Source: CAYSUS01 sp964434165
GTDB taxonomy: Bacteria > Planctomycetota > Planctomycetia > Pirellulales > Thermoguttaceae
Length of the DNA: 64,000 nt
Reading direction: 5' to 3'
NCBI GenBank assembly: GCA_964434165.1
Contig: CAYSUS010000022.1
Span: forward strand, 19,208-83,207
The notes under the pieces are model-generated. The model saw nothing but the letters and a program-made list of their open reading frames with translations, was not told the origin of the DNA and searched no databases. Positions 34,204-43,179 of the stretch are shown piece after piece (the stretch's first letter is position 1; each line of letters begins with the position of its first letter). A program made the translations under genes and the position numbers.

Positions 34204-36999
34204 ATGCCGAGCCCACGCCTGCCCATCGCCGCGCTTAGCTGCGCGATGGCTCTGATCCAAGGCCTTGCCGATGCCCGCGCGGCACCGGCCGCCGAGATCG
34301 TCCTGAGAAGCTCCAGAGTGAAGGCCGTGCTGGGCGAAGACGCCGCATGGAAGTCGCTCCTGGAGAGAACCACCGGGCTCGACGTCGCGCCGAAGCAAGG
34401 CGTGGCGCTGGCCTCGGTCGTCGTGGACGACAAGCACTATTCGGCCAGCTCGGCGGCCAGGGACGGCGATCGGCTCACCGTCGGCTTTGCCGGGATCGAC
34501 ACGCAGCTCGTCTATCAGGTGAGCGAGGACGACGACTGGATCGCGCTGGAGCTTCTCGAGATCCGCGGCCCGCGGCCGTCGCGCTTGACGCTGGTGCGGA
34601 TCGGCGTCACGCTCTCCGGGCGCGTGGGGCGGCGACTGAACGCGGCCTGGGACGACCGGCTGGCCGTGTGCCTGATGGGCACCAGCCGCCGGACCGCGGC
34701 CCGCCCCGCGTCGCGCAGGGGTTACACGGAGCTGGCGGCGTCGAGCCAGGACGCCCCAGGCCCGAAGCTCGAAGGATCGTGCGCCGCCCTGATCCTCGCC
34801 CCGCGCGCCGAGCTGCGTCCGATCCTCAGGAGGCTTTCCGTGGCCTTCGACATGCCCCGCAACGAGCAGGACGGCGTGCCGTCGAAGGAGCTTGCACTTG
34901 CCCGGCAGTCGTACTGGTTTCTTTCCTTCGCCGAGAAGGACGTGGATCGCGTGATCGACCTTTGCCGGCGGACGGGCTTCCGGCAGGTCCTGCTCAGCTC
35001 GGGCTCGTGGTGCGAGAGCCCGGGGCACTACACGATCAACACGCGGGCGTACCCGGACGGCGTGGAGAGCCTGCGCCGCACGGTCCGGCGGTTCCACGCG
35101 GCGGGCATCCGGCTGAACATCCACACGTTCGCCTCGAAGGCGGCCAAGCGCGACGCCTACGTGACGCCCGTGCCCGACCGCCGGTTCTGGGTCGATCGCC
35201 GCGCGACGCTGGCCGAGGCCATCGACGAGGAGGCGGCGGCGATCCGTACGCGCGACGACCTGAGCCAGTGGCCGGGCAGCCCCGCGTGCCGGCAGAAGAC
35301 CTGGGAGGGCGGCCTCGAGAAGCACCAGGAGGTGATCCTCGACGACGAGATCGTGCAGTACGCCTCGATCGGGCCGGAGGGACGCTGGGATACCTTCCTG
35401 GGCTGCAAGCGCGGCGCGTGGGGCACCAAGGCCGCCGGGCACGAGGCCGGCACCGAGGCCCGCCATTACGGCGTGGACGGCTGCATCAACGGCTACATCC
35501 TCGATCAGGAGGCCTCGCTCTTCGACGAAACGACCTCGCGCCTGGCCGCGCTGTTCGACGCCTGCGACTTCGACGGCTTGTACTTCGACGGCAGCGAGGA
35601 CGTGGACCGCCGCCGCTACGACTACTATGCGGCCAACGCCCACGCCACGGTGATGGCGAAGATCACCAAGCGGCCCGTCATCCACACCGGCGGCGGCTTC
35701 CACCACAACCTGTGGCATTCGTTCACGCGGAGCGGCACGGTCGATACGTACCTCAACACCCTGCACGGCCGCATCATCTCCGGCGCCGCCATCGAGCAGT
35801 GGCCCACGGTGCGCGACCACATCGACCGGTCGGTCCGCTACGTCGAGAGCCTCGAGGCCGACATGATCCCCGGCGAGCTGGGCTGGTTCGGCATCTGGCC
35901 CAAGGGCAAGCACACCGACGGCCTGCAGCTCGACGAGATCGAGTATTTGATGGGCCGCGCGCTGGGCCTCGACGCGCCCGTCTCGCTCCAGTCGAGCTTC
36001 CCTCAAATGGAGCGGCACGGGCTGACGCCGGGCATCCTCCAGATCGTCGGGGCGTACGAGCGGCTCCGCATGTCGGGCAAGGTGCCGGCCGACGTGCGCA
36101 AGCGACTGCGTCCGACCGGCCGCGACTTCATCCTGTTCCACGCCGCACCGGCCGAGGGCGACCGACCGCCCGAGTTCCTCGGGGCGTCGCCGGCCGAGGT
36201 GGCGGGCGGGCGCGAGGTCCGCGCCATGCTCGCGCAGCACGGCCGCGGGGCCGTGGCCACGGTGTGGCACTACCTGGGCCGGGATGGGAAGCTCATGATC
36301 CGCTCCGGCGGCATCAAGGCCACGGACCTGTTCGGCCACCCGATCAAGGCCCAGGTTGCGGGCTCCGAGACCGCGGTGCCCCTCGGGCCCACGCGCACCA
36401 CGCTGCTGTTCCCCCAAAAGGGCGCCGAGGAGGCGCGCAAGGTCCTCGCCGCCGCGTCGTTCGAGGCCCGCAAGCCGGACGTGATTCGCATCGAGGCCGA
36501 AGCCTTCGAGGCCTCGTCGGGCAACATGAAGAAGGGCTCCCAGGCGGGGATCACGGAGCGCGGCGCCTCGGGCGACGTGGTCGTCTGCGACGGCCGGATC
36601 CGACGTATCGAAACGTCCGCGGACTGGTGCGAGTATCGCGTGACCGTCCCGCGCAAGGGGCTTTGGACGCTGTGGGCCCGGGTCCGCTATCCGAGCGGCG
36701 GCGACATGTCGTTCGGCCTGGTGCCCGCCGGCGAGAAGGTGACCCTCGAACGTGGCCAGGTGCTCGGCAACTGCGGGGCCAACGAGAAGAAGTGGCACTG
36801 GACCGGGCGCGGCGGCGGCGTCACCACGGTCCCGCCGGGCCGCCCCCTCGTGCTGAAGCTCGCCAAGGGCGAGTTCGCCTTCCGCGTCTATCCGCGTGAG
36901 GGCCCCGGCACCGCGGCCACCAATCCGCGCCTCGATTGCATCCTGCTCTGCGAAGACCCCAGTTACGTGCCTACGGACGGCGAGGCTCCCCAAGACTGA
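34204..36999 (+). CDS. Secreted TIM-barrel protein, putative glycoside hydrolase
   Basis: A 931-residue exported protein (signal peptide residues about 5-28). The N-terminal 230 residues are strand-rich. From about 240 to 620 the pattern is a (beta/alpha)8 barrel: GFRQVLLSSGSWCESPGHY, FHAAGIRLNIHTF, and FDACDFDGLYFDGSED, where Asp residues at the strand end are good catalytic candidates, then KRPVIHTGGG. The last 200 residues (IRIEAEAFEASSGNM, WCEYRVTVPRKGLWTLWARVRYP) resemble a CBM6/35-like carbohydrate-binding domain. I cannot assign a GH family or substrate; a polysaccharide or glycan target is likely. Ends 46 bp before the convergent macroglobulin gene. Confidence 0.65.
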   Translation: MPSPRLPIAALSCAMALIQGLADARAAPAAEIVLRSSRVKAVLGEDAAWKSLLERTTGLDVAPKQGVALASVVVDDKHYSASSAARDGDRLTVGFAGIDTQLVYQVSEDDDWIALELLEIRGPRPSRLTLVRIGVTLSGRVGRRLNAAWDDRLAVCLMGTSRRTAARPASRRGYTELAASSQDAPGPKLEGSCAALILAPRAELRPILRRLSVAFDMPRNEQDGVPSKELALARQSYWFLSFAEKDVDRVIDLCRRTGFRQVLLSSGSWCESPGHYTINTRAYPDGVESLRRTVRRFHAAGIRLNIHTFASKAAKRDAYVTPVPDRRFWVDRRATLAEAIDEEAAAIRTRDDLSQWPGSPACRQKTWEGGLEKHQEVILDDEIVQYASIGPEGRWDTFLGCKRGAWGTKAAGHEAGTEARHYGVDGCINGYILDQEASLFDETTSRLAALFDACDFDGLYFDGSEDVDRRRYDYYAANAHATVMAKITKRPVIHTGGGFHHNLWHSFTRSGTVDTYLNTLHGRIISGAAIEQWPTVRDHIDRSVRYVESLEADMIPGELGWFGIWPKGKHTDGLQLDEIEYLMGRALGLDAPVSLQSSFPQMERHGLTPGILQIVGAYERLRMSGKVPADVRKRLRPTGRDFILFHAAPAEGDRPPEFLGASPAEVAGGREVRAMLAQHGRGAVATVWHYLGRDGKLMIRSGGIKATDLFGHPIKAQVAGSETAVPLGPTRTTLLFPQKGAEEARKVLAAASFEARKPDVIRIEAEAFEASSGNMKKGSQAGITERGASGDVVVCDGRIRRIETSADWCEYRVTVPRKGLWTLWARVRYPSGGDMSFGLVPAGEKVTLERGQVLGNCGANEKKWHWTGRGGGVTTVPPGRPLVLKLAKGEFAFRVYPREGPGTAATNPRLDCILLCEDPSYVPTDGEAPQD

Positions 37000-37006
37000 C
37001 CTCTTC

Positions 37007-37027
37007 TTCCCAGGCGGAGCCTGGGAA
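37007..37027. terminator. Perfect hairpin between convergent genes
   Basis: TTCCCAGGC-GGA-GCCTGGGAA, a 9-bp perfect stem with a 3-base loop, 7 bases after the glycoside-hydrolase-like stop and 18 bases before the macroglobulin stop. It is a likely two-way terminator; the flanking AA/TT is short. Confidence 0.7.
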
Positions 37028-37045
37028 CCACGCGCTGGCAACACC

Positions 37046-40000
37046 TCACGGCCGCGTCACCCCCACCCGCAGCGGCGCGGCCCAGCACTTGCGCTCGGCC
37101 GTGTAGTAGAGGTAGGCGCGCGAGGCAGGGCCGGTGTAGCGCCCCGGGATGGCGGCGACCAGATCAAGCTTCAGTTCCACCTTGCGCTTCGGGGCCAGCG
37201 AGCGCCAGTAGCAGATCACCTCGCGGGCGTTGAGCTCGAAGTAGTCGATCGTGCCCGCGTCCTGCAGCTCCTTGAGCTGGTCGGTGCGGGGCTCCAGCCC
37301 AGCGGGCAGGCCGAGGATGGCCACGGTCATGGGCTGGCCCTCGTCCGTGGTGTTGGCCAATTCGGCGGTGAGGGCCACGGTCTCGCCCGCCGCCACGGTG
37401 TCCTTGGCCAGCCCGGTCGTGAGGCGCACCGCGCAGTCGCGGTCGCTGGCCGGCTGGCTGCTGCGGTAGCTCACGTCCAGGGCGTAGGGCAGCTTGTTCT
37501 CGCCCGTCAGCGTGATGGTCAGGCGGTTTTCCCCGGCCTTCAGCTCGGTCTCCAGCCCGTCGATGGCGATCGCCTCGCGGCGATCCGCCTCGAACGACTG
37601 TTCCCCCAGCACCACGTCGTCGCGCTGGAGGATCAGCTTGCCGGCGTTGGTCGTCCGCTTGTTGACGCGCGCGTGCTCGACGAGGGCCTTCAGGGCCAGC
37701 ACGGTGGCCTGCGTGGAGCCGAAGCCGCCGCTGCCCTGCCGGCTCCTGGTGATCCACTCCACGGCCTTGCCCGCCTGGGCCGCGAATTGCGGCGCCTTGA
37801 GCCAGGCCAGCGCGGCCAGGGCCGTGGTCTCCACGTCGAGCGACGCGCCGCCGCTGCGCGTGATCGAGGTCTTGGCCCCTGCGAGGCGCCCGTCCTCGTC
37901 CTGATACCCGGCGAGCTTGTCGAGCAGCTTGCGCCCCTCGTCCTGCTTGCCGGCGTTGATGGCGGCCGCCGCGGCCAGGGCCACGACGTACGGCTCCTCG
38001 GCCTTTTCGCCCAGGGCGATCGCGTGCTCGATCTCGGCGTCGATCCCTTCCTGGCCCGACTCGGTCAGGGCCCAGGTGACGTAGGCGTCGGTCACCTCCT
38101 GGGGTGCGGCGCCGAAGCTATCCAGGGCCTTGGGATTGCGCTGGAATCCCCCCTTGCCGTCGCGGCGCTGGAGGAGCCACTCGGCCGTGCGATCCAGAAG
38201 GACAGGATCGACCTGGTACACCTCGGCCATGTCGCGGAACTGCATCAGGCCGTACGCGGTGAGGGCCTCGTGGCCGGGATCCGCGCCGAACCACTCGAAG
38301 CCCTCCTTGGGGCATTCATACCCAGTAAGTCTTCCGTAACCGCGGTCGAGCAGCTCCTTGGCGCGGCGCGTGACCTCGGGATCGGCCAGATCGTTCTCCT
38401 CCATGTACTGGAGCGACATCACGTTGGGGTAGTTCGACGTGGAGGCCTGCTCGAAGCAGCCGGTCGGCTCGCGCAATATGCCGTCGAGGCCCTTCTGCAG
38501 GTCGGCCAGCATCGAGGGGAACACGTTGACCGAGACCTCCAGCGACCCGGGCACCCACTCGCCCGGCAGGTCGATGGTCAACTCCTGGCTCCCGTCGAGC
38601 TCGCCGCTGAACGAGCGGCTGATCGGGAAACCCGGCGGGACCACGCGAAGCGTGCGGGCCACCTCGTCGGCCAGCGAGCCGGCCACGCCGCGCACGAGCA
38701 GCGGCCCCTCACCCTTCTGTCCCACCACGTCGAGCGCGAAATGCCTGCGAGATCGCTTCTTCGCCTCCAGCTCCAGGCGCTGCTGGTCCGGGCCGTCCAG
38801 GCGCACCAGGCCGTCGTGGATCAGCGACAGATCGACGGATAGCGCGCGTGTGGTGTCGTTCGCCACGGCCACGGGCAGGTCGATGCGGTCGCCCGCGGTC
38901 ACCTCCAAGGGCATCTTGGGCTCGACGCTGAAAGGGATCTTCGAGATCAACTCCCCTTCGCCGGCGCCCAGACGCCCGCCGGGGGCGTGGGCGTCGGCCC
39001 GGACGCGGAACGTGGTCACCGAATCGGACAGGTCGAACCTGATCTGCACCCGGCCGTCGCCGTCGGTGATGAGCAGGGGGTGCCAATACAGCGTCTCGGC
39101 GAAATCGGTGCGCACGCGGGGCGGGGCGTCCTTGGGCCGGGCGTGCTGGTGCGCGTACTCGCGGACCACGAAGCGACGCTTGCGGAGGAGGCCCTCGCCA
39201 GGGGGCTCGCCAAGGGGCATCTCCGGTTCCATCCCCGGCATGGGTTCCACCCACACCCTGTCCGCGTCGAACATCTCGTTTCCCGGGAGCTTCTTCCTGC
39301 GTTCCAGGTCACGCTTCAGTTGCCCCTCGACGAGCGCGTCACCGCGAGCCTCGCGGTGCCGCTCCCTTGCTTCCACCTCGCCCGCCTTCGGGTCGTCCAG
39401 CACGGGGCAAGGCAGCTCGGCCATGTCCATCGGCATTTCCTCGGCGGGGTCGGCCTCCTCCAGGAACTCCAGCTCCTCCGTCATCGCTTCGGACTCGTCC
39501 ACGAGGACCACGGGGCGCGACTCGTAGTCGGCAAAGGCCACGGCCCCGTGGATGCCCGGCTTGAGGCTCGCCGGGTTGGTCAGCAGGAAGCCCATCCCGA
39601 AGCAGATCACCGAGACCGTGACCGCGGGAATCCACACCTTCAGTCCCGTGGCCACGTTCATCACCGCCAGCAGCGTGGCGAACAGCAACAGCGCCGCCCC
39701 GCCGAAGAAGCTGACGATGGTCATCGCGTTGAGCTCGTGGGTGCGGTCGCCCTGGAAGGCGGCCACGGCCTCCTTGTACTTCTCGTTGATCTCGCCGAGG
39801 TTGTCGAACATCAGGGGCGGCTTGCTCGCCGCGCCCAGGGCCAGGAGCCGCTCGGTCCGCTCGTCGTCCTCGTCCCGCTCCTTGAGCTCGTCGATGGTCC
39901 GCTCCACGAACCGCCGCCAGCCCTGGGTGCCCAACAGCAGGTCGAGGGCCGCCGGGGCCTCGGGGTCGTTTGAGAGGTAGAAGTCGGCGTCCTCCAGGTC

Positions 40001-42136
40001 CTCCGGCTTCTCCACCTCCGTGGCGAGGAGGAAGTGGCAGGGCATGCGCGGCGCGTCCTCGTCGGCGAGGTTGAGCACCGTGTCGTCCACCACCGACACG
40101 CCCAGCGTGGCCGCGGCCGGCTGCCCGTCCTCGTCGGTCACGACGAGCGACACCGCGGCCGAATCGCCCGGCGCGTATTGCTCGCTCAGGCCGGTCACAT
40201 CGACGTTCAGACGTCGCTCGGGCCGGCGATAGACGAGACGCTCGGCCACGGGCACAGGCGGCGACTGGGAGTAGTCGTAGAGCGTCAGGCGCAGGACGCC
40301 CACCGCCTCGGGCGCCAGGTCGATGCGCACGGGATTGGAGCCCGGCTCGCCGTCCTCGCCCACCGCCGTGGTCAGCCACTGGCGCCCGACCTGCACCCCG
40401 CGGCAGTACGCAGCGGCCACCAGGGGCAGCCCGGCCTTGGCCGCGCGCACGTTGAACTCCAGCGGCTCGCCGGGCTCGAACACGCTCAGCCCCGTGGTGA
40501 GGACGACCTTTCGGGAGGTCGTGGGAATCGGCAGGTCGATCTCGCCGCGCACGCCGGCCGGCTTGACGATCTTCGCACGATAGCGCTGGTCGCGCTGGGG
40601 CTGAAAGGTGAACGCCCCCATGCCTTTGTGTTGCGTCTCGACGACGCCGATCATCTGGTCCGCGCTATTGTAGATCTCCGCGCGCACGTCCACGGGCTTA
40701 CCCATCGGATCGCGTGCGGCGAAATAGACCCGGTTGTCCAGGCCGACCACCAGGTCGCCGCCCTCGGGATAGAACTCCAAGTCCACCTTGCCCAGGTTGA
40801 CGGGGATCGTCTTGACGATCGTCTCCAGCGTGCCGCCGTCGTCCACGGCGATTCGAAGGATCGCGTCGGGGCGCCCGATCTTCTCCGGGAGCGTGAATTC
40901 GACCTGGAACGTCCCGCGCGGCGAGGCCTGGGCCTGCTGCTGGTGCACGAGGTTGCCATCGACCACGGCAGCAATGGCCAGTCGCGCCGCCGCGGCCGGT
41001 CCGCCCTCGGCCCGTTCGGCCGAGAAGTCGGCCACGACCTTGTCGCCGGGGGAGTAGCTGTCGCGGGCCAGCTCGAGCTCCTTCTTGAGTCGGGGATTGC
41101 GGTAGCGCCGCACGAAGAAGGTCTTCATCGCTTCGGGGAAGAGGCCCTGGGGATTGCGCGCGACGAGCGTGTACTCGCCGCCGGCCATGCCCGGGGCGAG
41201 GACGAACTGGCCGCAGCCCACACCCCGCACCGTCTCGCCCTCGTGCCGCGACTCGCTGACCGCCGCCCCGCCGGGGTCGAGGATCTCGTACTGAACGGTC
41301 ACCTCGCGGTCGGCCGCCATGCCGAAACGGTCGAGCGTGAGCGAGCGATAGAAGACCGTGTCGCCGGGGCGATAGAGGGGCCGATCGAGCGCGAGCTGGG
41401 TGGCGTGGGTCGGCTGCTCGACGGCGAGCTGCGTCTGGACGGCTTCCTCGTTTCCGGCCGAGCGCGCGGTCACTTCGAGGGACGCGAACTCCGGCAGGTC
41501 CATGTCCGACGGGATCACGACGCGAAGCTGGCCGTCTTCGTCGGTGTCCTCCTTGTGCTTGAGAATCCGCTTCTCGCCGGGAGCAAGCAGGGCCAGCTCG
41601 ACCTCGGCCTCGACCGGCACGCCGTTGACCGTGGTGGTGGTCACCACGAACACGTTGTCCATCCCTTCCTGGAGGACCGACGGGCCGTGGACGATGAGGC
41701 GGAGATGCTCGGAGGTGATCGCCGCGAGATGGTGCCGGTGGACGAAAAAGCCCGTCAAGGCCACCAGCAACAGCGCGGCCGCCGCCCCGCCCACCGCCCA
41801 AGGCGCCCACGGGGCCAGGGCAGGCAGATCCCCGGGCCGGCTCGGCGCCTTCGGGCGCGGTGCGCCGCCGCTCGTCAGACCGCCGGAGCTCACTGGACTC
41901 GGCGACGAGGTCCGCCCCGTGCCCGAGGTCGGCTCGGGCAAGTCCAGCTCCACGCGCGCCCGGTGCAGGCGCGACGCCTCCGCTAGCAGTCCGGCCGTCT
42001 GCTCGGCCTCGGCGTAGGCCCGCGCCGTCTCGGGGTCGGACTCGATCCGGGCGCGGAGGTCGGCCGCCTCCTCGTCGGGAAGCAGGTCGTAAACCAGCTC
42101 CAACAGACGCTGATGCACTTTGGGATCGATGCTCAT
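37046..42136 (-). CDS. Alpha-2-macroglobulin-family protein with anti-sigma-like N-terminus
   Basis: A 1696-residue protein. Residues 1-60 (LLELVYDLLPDEEAADLRARI, then SDPETARAYAEAEQ) look like the helical domain of planctomycete anti-sigma factors, without zinc ligands. A transmembrane helix follows at about 113-132. Macroglobulin domains begin near 245 (LDRPLYRPGDTVFYRS). An unusual hydrophobic hairpin at about 806-852 and a charged stretch (870-960) come where a bait region might be. The thioester site GCFEQ is intact (Cys1227, Gln1230), followed by an alpha/alpha thioester domain and a receptor-binding-like end. It should trap proteases outside the inner membrane. ATG 42136 follows GGAG by 8 bases. 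The ECF sigma gene lies 142 bp upstream on the same strand. Confidence 0.88.
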   Translation of the reverse strand: MSIDPKVHQRLLELVYDLLPDEEAADLRARIESDPETARAYAEAEQTAGLLAEASRLHRARVELDLPEPTSGTGRTSSPSPVSSGGLTSGGAPRPKAPSRPGDLPALAPWAPWAVGGAAAALLLVALTGFFVHRHHLAAITSEHLRLIVHGPSVLQEGMDNVFVVTTTTVNGVPVEAEVELALLAPGEKRILKHKEDTDEDGQLRVVIPSDMDLPEFASLEVTARSAGNEEAVQTQLAVEQPTHATQLALDRPLYRPGDTVFYRSLTLDRFGMAADREVTVQYEILDPGGAAVSESRHEGETVRGVGCGQFVLAPGMAGGEYTLVARNPQGLFPEAMKTFFVRRYRNPRLKKELELARDSYSPGDKVVADFSAERAEGGPAAAARLAIAAVVDGNLVHQQQAQASPRGTFQVEFTLPEKIGRPDAILRIAVDDGGTLETIVKTIPVNLGKVDLEFYPEGGDLVVGLDNRVYFAARDPMGKPVDVRAEIYNSADQMIGVVETQHKGMGAFTFQPQRDQRYRAKIVKPAGVRGEIDLPIPTTSRKVVLTTGLSVFEPGEPLEFNVRAAKAGLPLVAAAYCRGVQVGRQWLTTAVGEDGEPGSNPVRIDLAPEAVGVLRLTLYDYSQSPPVPVAERLVYRRPERRLNVDVTGLSEQYAPGDSAAVSLVVTDEDGQPAAATLGVSVVDDTVLNLADEDAPRMPCHFLLATEVEKPEDLEDADFYLSNDPEAPAALDLLLGTQGWRRFVERTIDELKERDEDDERTERLLALGAASKPPLMFDNLGEINEKYKEAVAAFQGDRTHELNAMTIVSFFGGAALLLFATLLAVMNVATGLKVWIPAVTVSVICFGMGFLLTNPASLKPGIHGAVAFADYESRPVVLVDESEAMTEELEFLEEADPAEEMPMDMAELPCPVLDDPKAGEVEARERHREARGDALVEGQLKRDLERRKKLPGNEMFDADRVWVEPMPGMEPEMPLGEPPGEGLLRKRRFVVREYAHQHARPKDAPPRVRTDFAETLYWHPLLITDGDGRVQIRFDLSDSVTTFRVRADAHAPGGRLGAGEGELISKIPFSVEPKMPLEVTAGDRIDLPVAVANDTTRALSVDLSLIHDGLVRLDGPDQQRLELEAKKRSRRHFALDVVGQKGEGPLLVRGVAGSLADEVARTLRVVPPGFPISRSFSGELDGSQELTIDLPGEWVPGSLEVSVNVFPSMLADLQKGLDGILREPTGCFEQASTSNYPNVMSLQYMEENDLADPEVTRRAKELLDRGYGRLTGYECPKEGFEWFGADPGHEALTAYGLMQFRDMAEVYQVDPVLLDRTAEWLLQRRDGKGGFQRNPKALDSFGAAPQEVTDAYVTWALTESGQEGIDAEIEHAIALGEKAEEPYVVALAAAAAINAGKQDEGRKLLDKLAGYQDEDGRLAGAKTSITRSGGASLDVETTALAALAWLKAPQFAAQAGKAVEWITRSRQGSGGFGSTQATVLALKALVEHARVNKRTTNAGKLILQRDDVVLGEQSFEADRREAIAIDGLETELKAGENRLTITLTGENKLPYALDVSYRSSQPASDRDCAVRLTTGLAKDTVAAGETVALTAELANTTDEGQPMTVAILGLPAGLEPRTDQLKELQDAGTIDYFELNAREVICYWRSLAPKRKVELKLDLVAAIPGRYTGPASRAYLYYTAERKCWAAPLRVGVTRP

Positions 42137-42159
42137 GGATCGTTCTCCGGGCAACGGGA

Positions 42160-42246
42160 GACTTCCGAAGTCTCGAGGACTTCGGAGGTCTTCAAATCGA
42201 GAGTCGGGCGAGGAGACTTCCGTAGTCGCGAAGACTTCGGGAGTCT
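42160..42246. repeat. Two ACTTCCGAAGTC-family palindromes in tandem
   Basis: Unit 1 (about 42160-42190): GACTTCCGAAGTC facing GGACTTCGGAGGTC. Unit 2 (about 42214-42246): GACTTCCGTAGTC facing GACTTCGGGAGTC. They fill the 142-bp spacer between the ECF sigma gene and the macroglobulin gene and could uncouple or attenuate expression of the second gene. Confidence 0.85.
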
Positions 42247-42278
42247 GGAAATCGAGCGTAACCCCCCGTGACGCCGCC

Positions 42279-42848
42279 TCACGCGTCGCGCGGCAGGTCC
42301 TTGGGCTGAAGGGCCTCGCGGAGCTTGCCCAGCGCCAGACGCATCCGCGTCTTCACCGTTCCCAGCGGAAGGTTCACCGCCGCGGCGATCTCCTGGTAAG
42401 TCATGTCGCCGTTCTGGCGGAGCAGGAATACCTCCTGTTCCTCGGGACGCAGGGCGAACAGGGCCTCGCGCACCAGCGCGAGCTGTTCGCGGCGAGCGGC
42501 TTCGGCCTCGGGCAGCGGCGCGGTGGACACGATCTCCGACTCCTGCTCGTCCTCAAACCCGCGGCGACGGCGACGCCAGGCGGTCCCGCGCAGATCTCGG
42601 CCCACGTTCAGCGCGATCCGGAAGACCCACGCGCGAAGATTCTCGACCTCGGGCACCTGACTGCGGTGGCGCCAGCACTTGAGGAAGGCCTCCTGGAGGG
42701 CGTCGCGGGCGTCCTCCGCGTTTCCCACAAGGTAGAACAGCGTGCCCAGCAGCTCGTCCTGGTGGCGGCCGAACGCCTCCGCCAGCGGCGAGGTCAGGTC
42801 GCGCCCGTCCGCCGTCTCTGCATCGTCCGTGGCACGGCTCTGGTTCAT
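42279..42848 (-). CDS. ECF-family RNA polymerase sigma factor
   Basis: A 189-residue sigma-70 family protein with region 2 (ELLGTLFYLVGNAEDARDALQEAFLKCWRH, AWVFRIALNV) at about 30-90 and region 4 (LRPEEQEVFLLRQNGDMTYQEIAAAVNLPLGTVKTRM) at about 130-175. It would direct RNA polymerase to a small stress or envelope regulon. The next gene on the strand is the macroglobulin whose N-terminus resembles an anti-sigma domain, the usual sigma/anti-sigma order, so that protein may control it. Confidence 0.92.
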   Translation of the reverse strand: MNQSRATDDAETADGRDLTSPLAEAFGRHQDELLGTLFYLVGNAEDARDALQEAFLKCWRHRSQVPEVENLRAWVFRIALNVGRDLRGTAWRRRRRGFEDEQESEIVSTAPLPEAEAARREQLALVREALFALRPEEQEVFLLRQNGDMTYQEIAAAVNLPLGTVKTRMRLALGKLREALQPKDLPRDA

Positions 42849-43179
42849 GCTCCTGCCCGATACGACGATTCAGTCCGGCGGCGAGATTCTTGGACCGGCC
42901 GGAACGGGAACGGCAATGAGGGGGGTGGGGCGCGACCCCCCTTGGCGCGCAGTGCGGCTTCGCGCTTGCGCAGAGTAGTCGAACCGTCCCCGCCGGACAA
43001 GGGGGCGGAGCGCCGAAGGCCGGCCCCGCCGCGTGCCGAGGGCCGATGCGACGCCCGAGGCGACTTCCTCCGCACGACCCGGTTCGGCATGCTTGCACGG
43101 GGCCCCCACGGGCGTATAATCACCGGTCTCGCCGTAGCAATTTCAACTCACTCTCTCAAGCTGTGCGAGGACGGGCGCC
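42849..43179. other. 331-bp divergent spacer
   Basis: Lies between the sigma factor and the plus-strand membrane protein. It is GC-rich; frames crossing it give only Arg/Pro-rich translations. Promoters for both genes are expected. A TATAAT-like GTATAATC at 43115-43122, about 58 bases before GTG/ATG of the next gene, is a possible -10 box. Confidence 0.5.
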
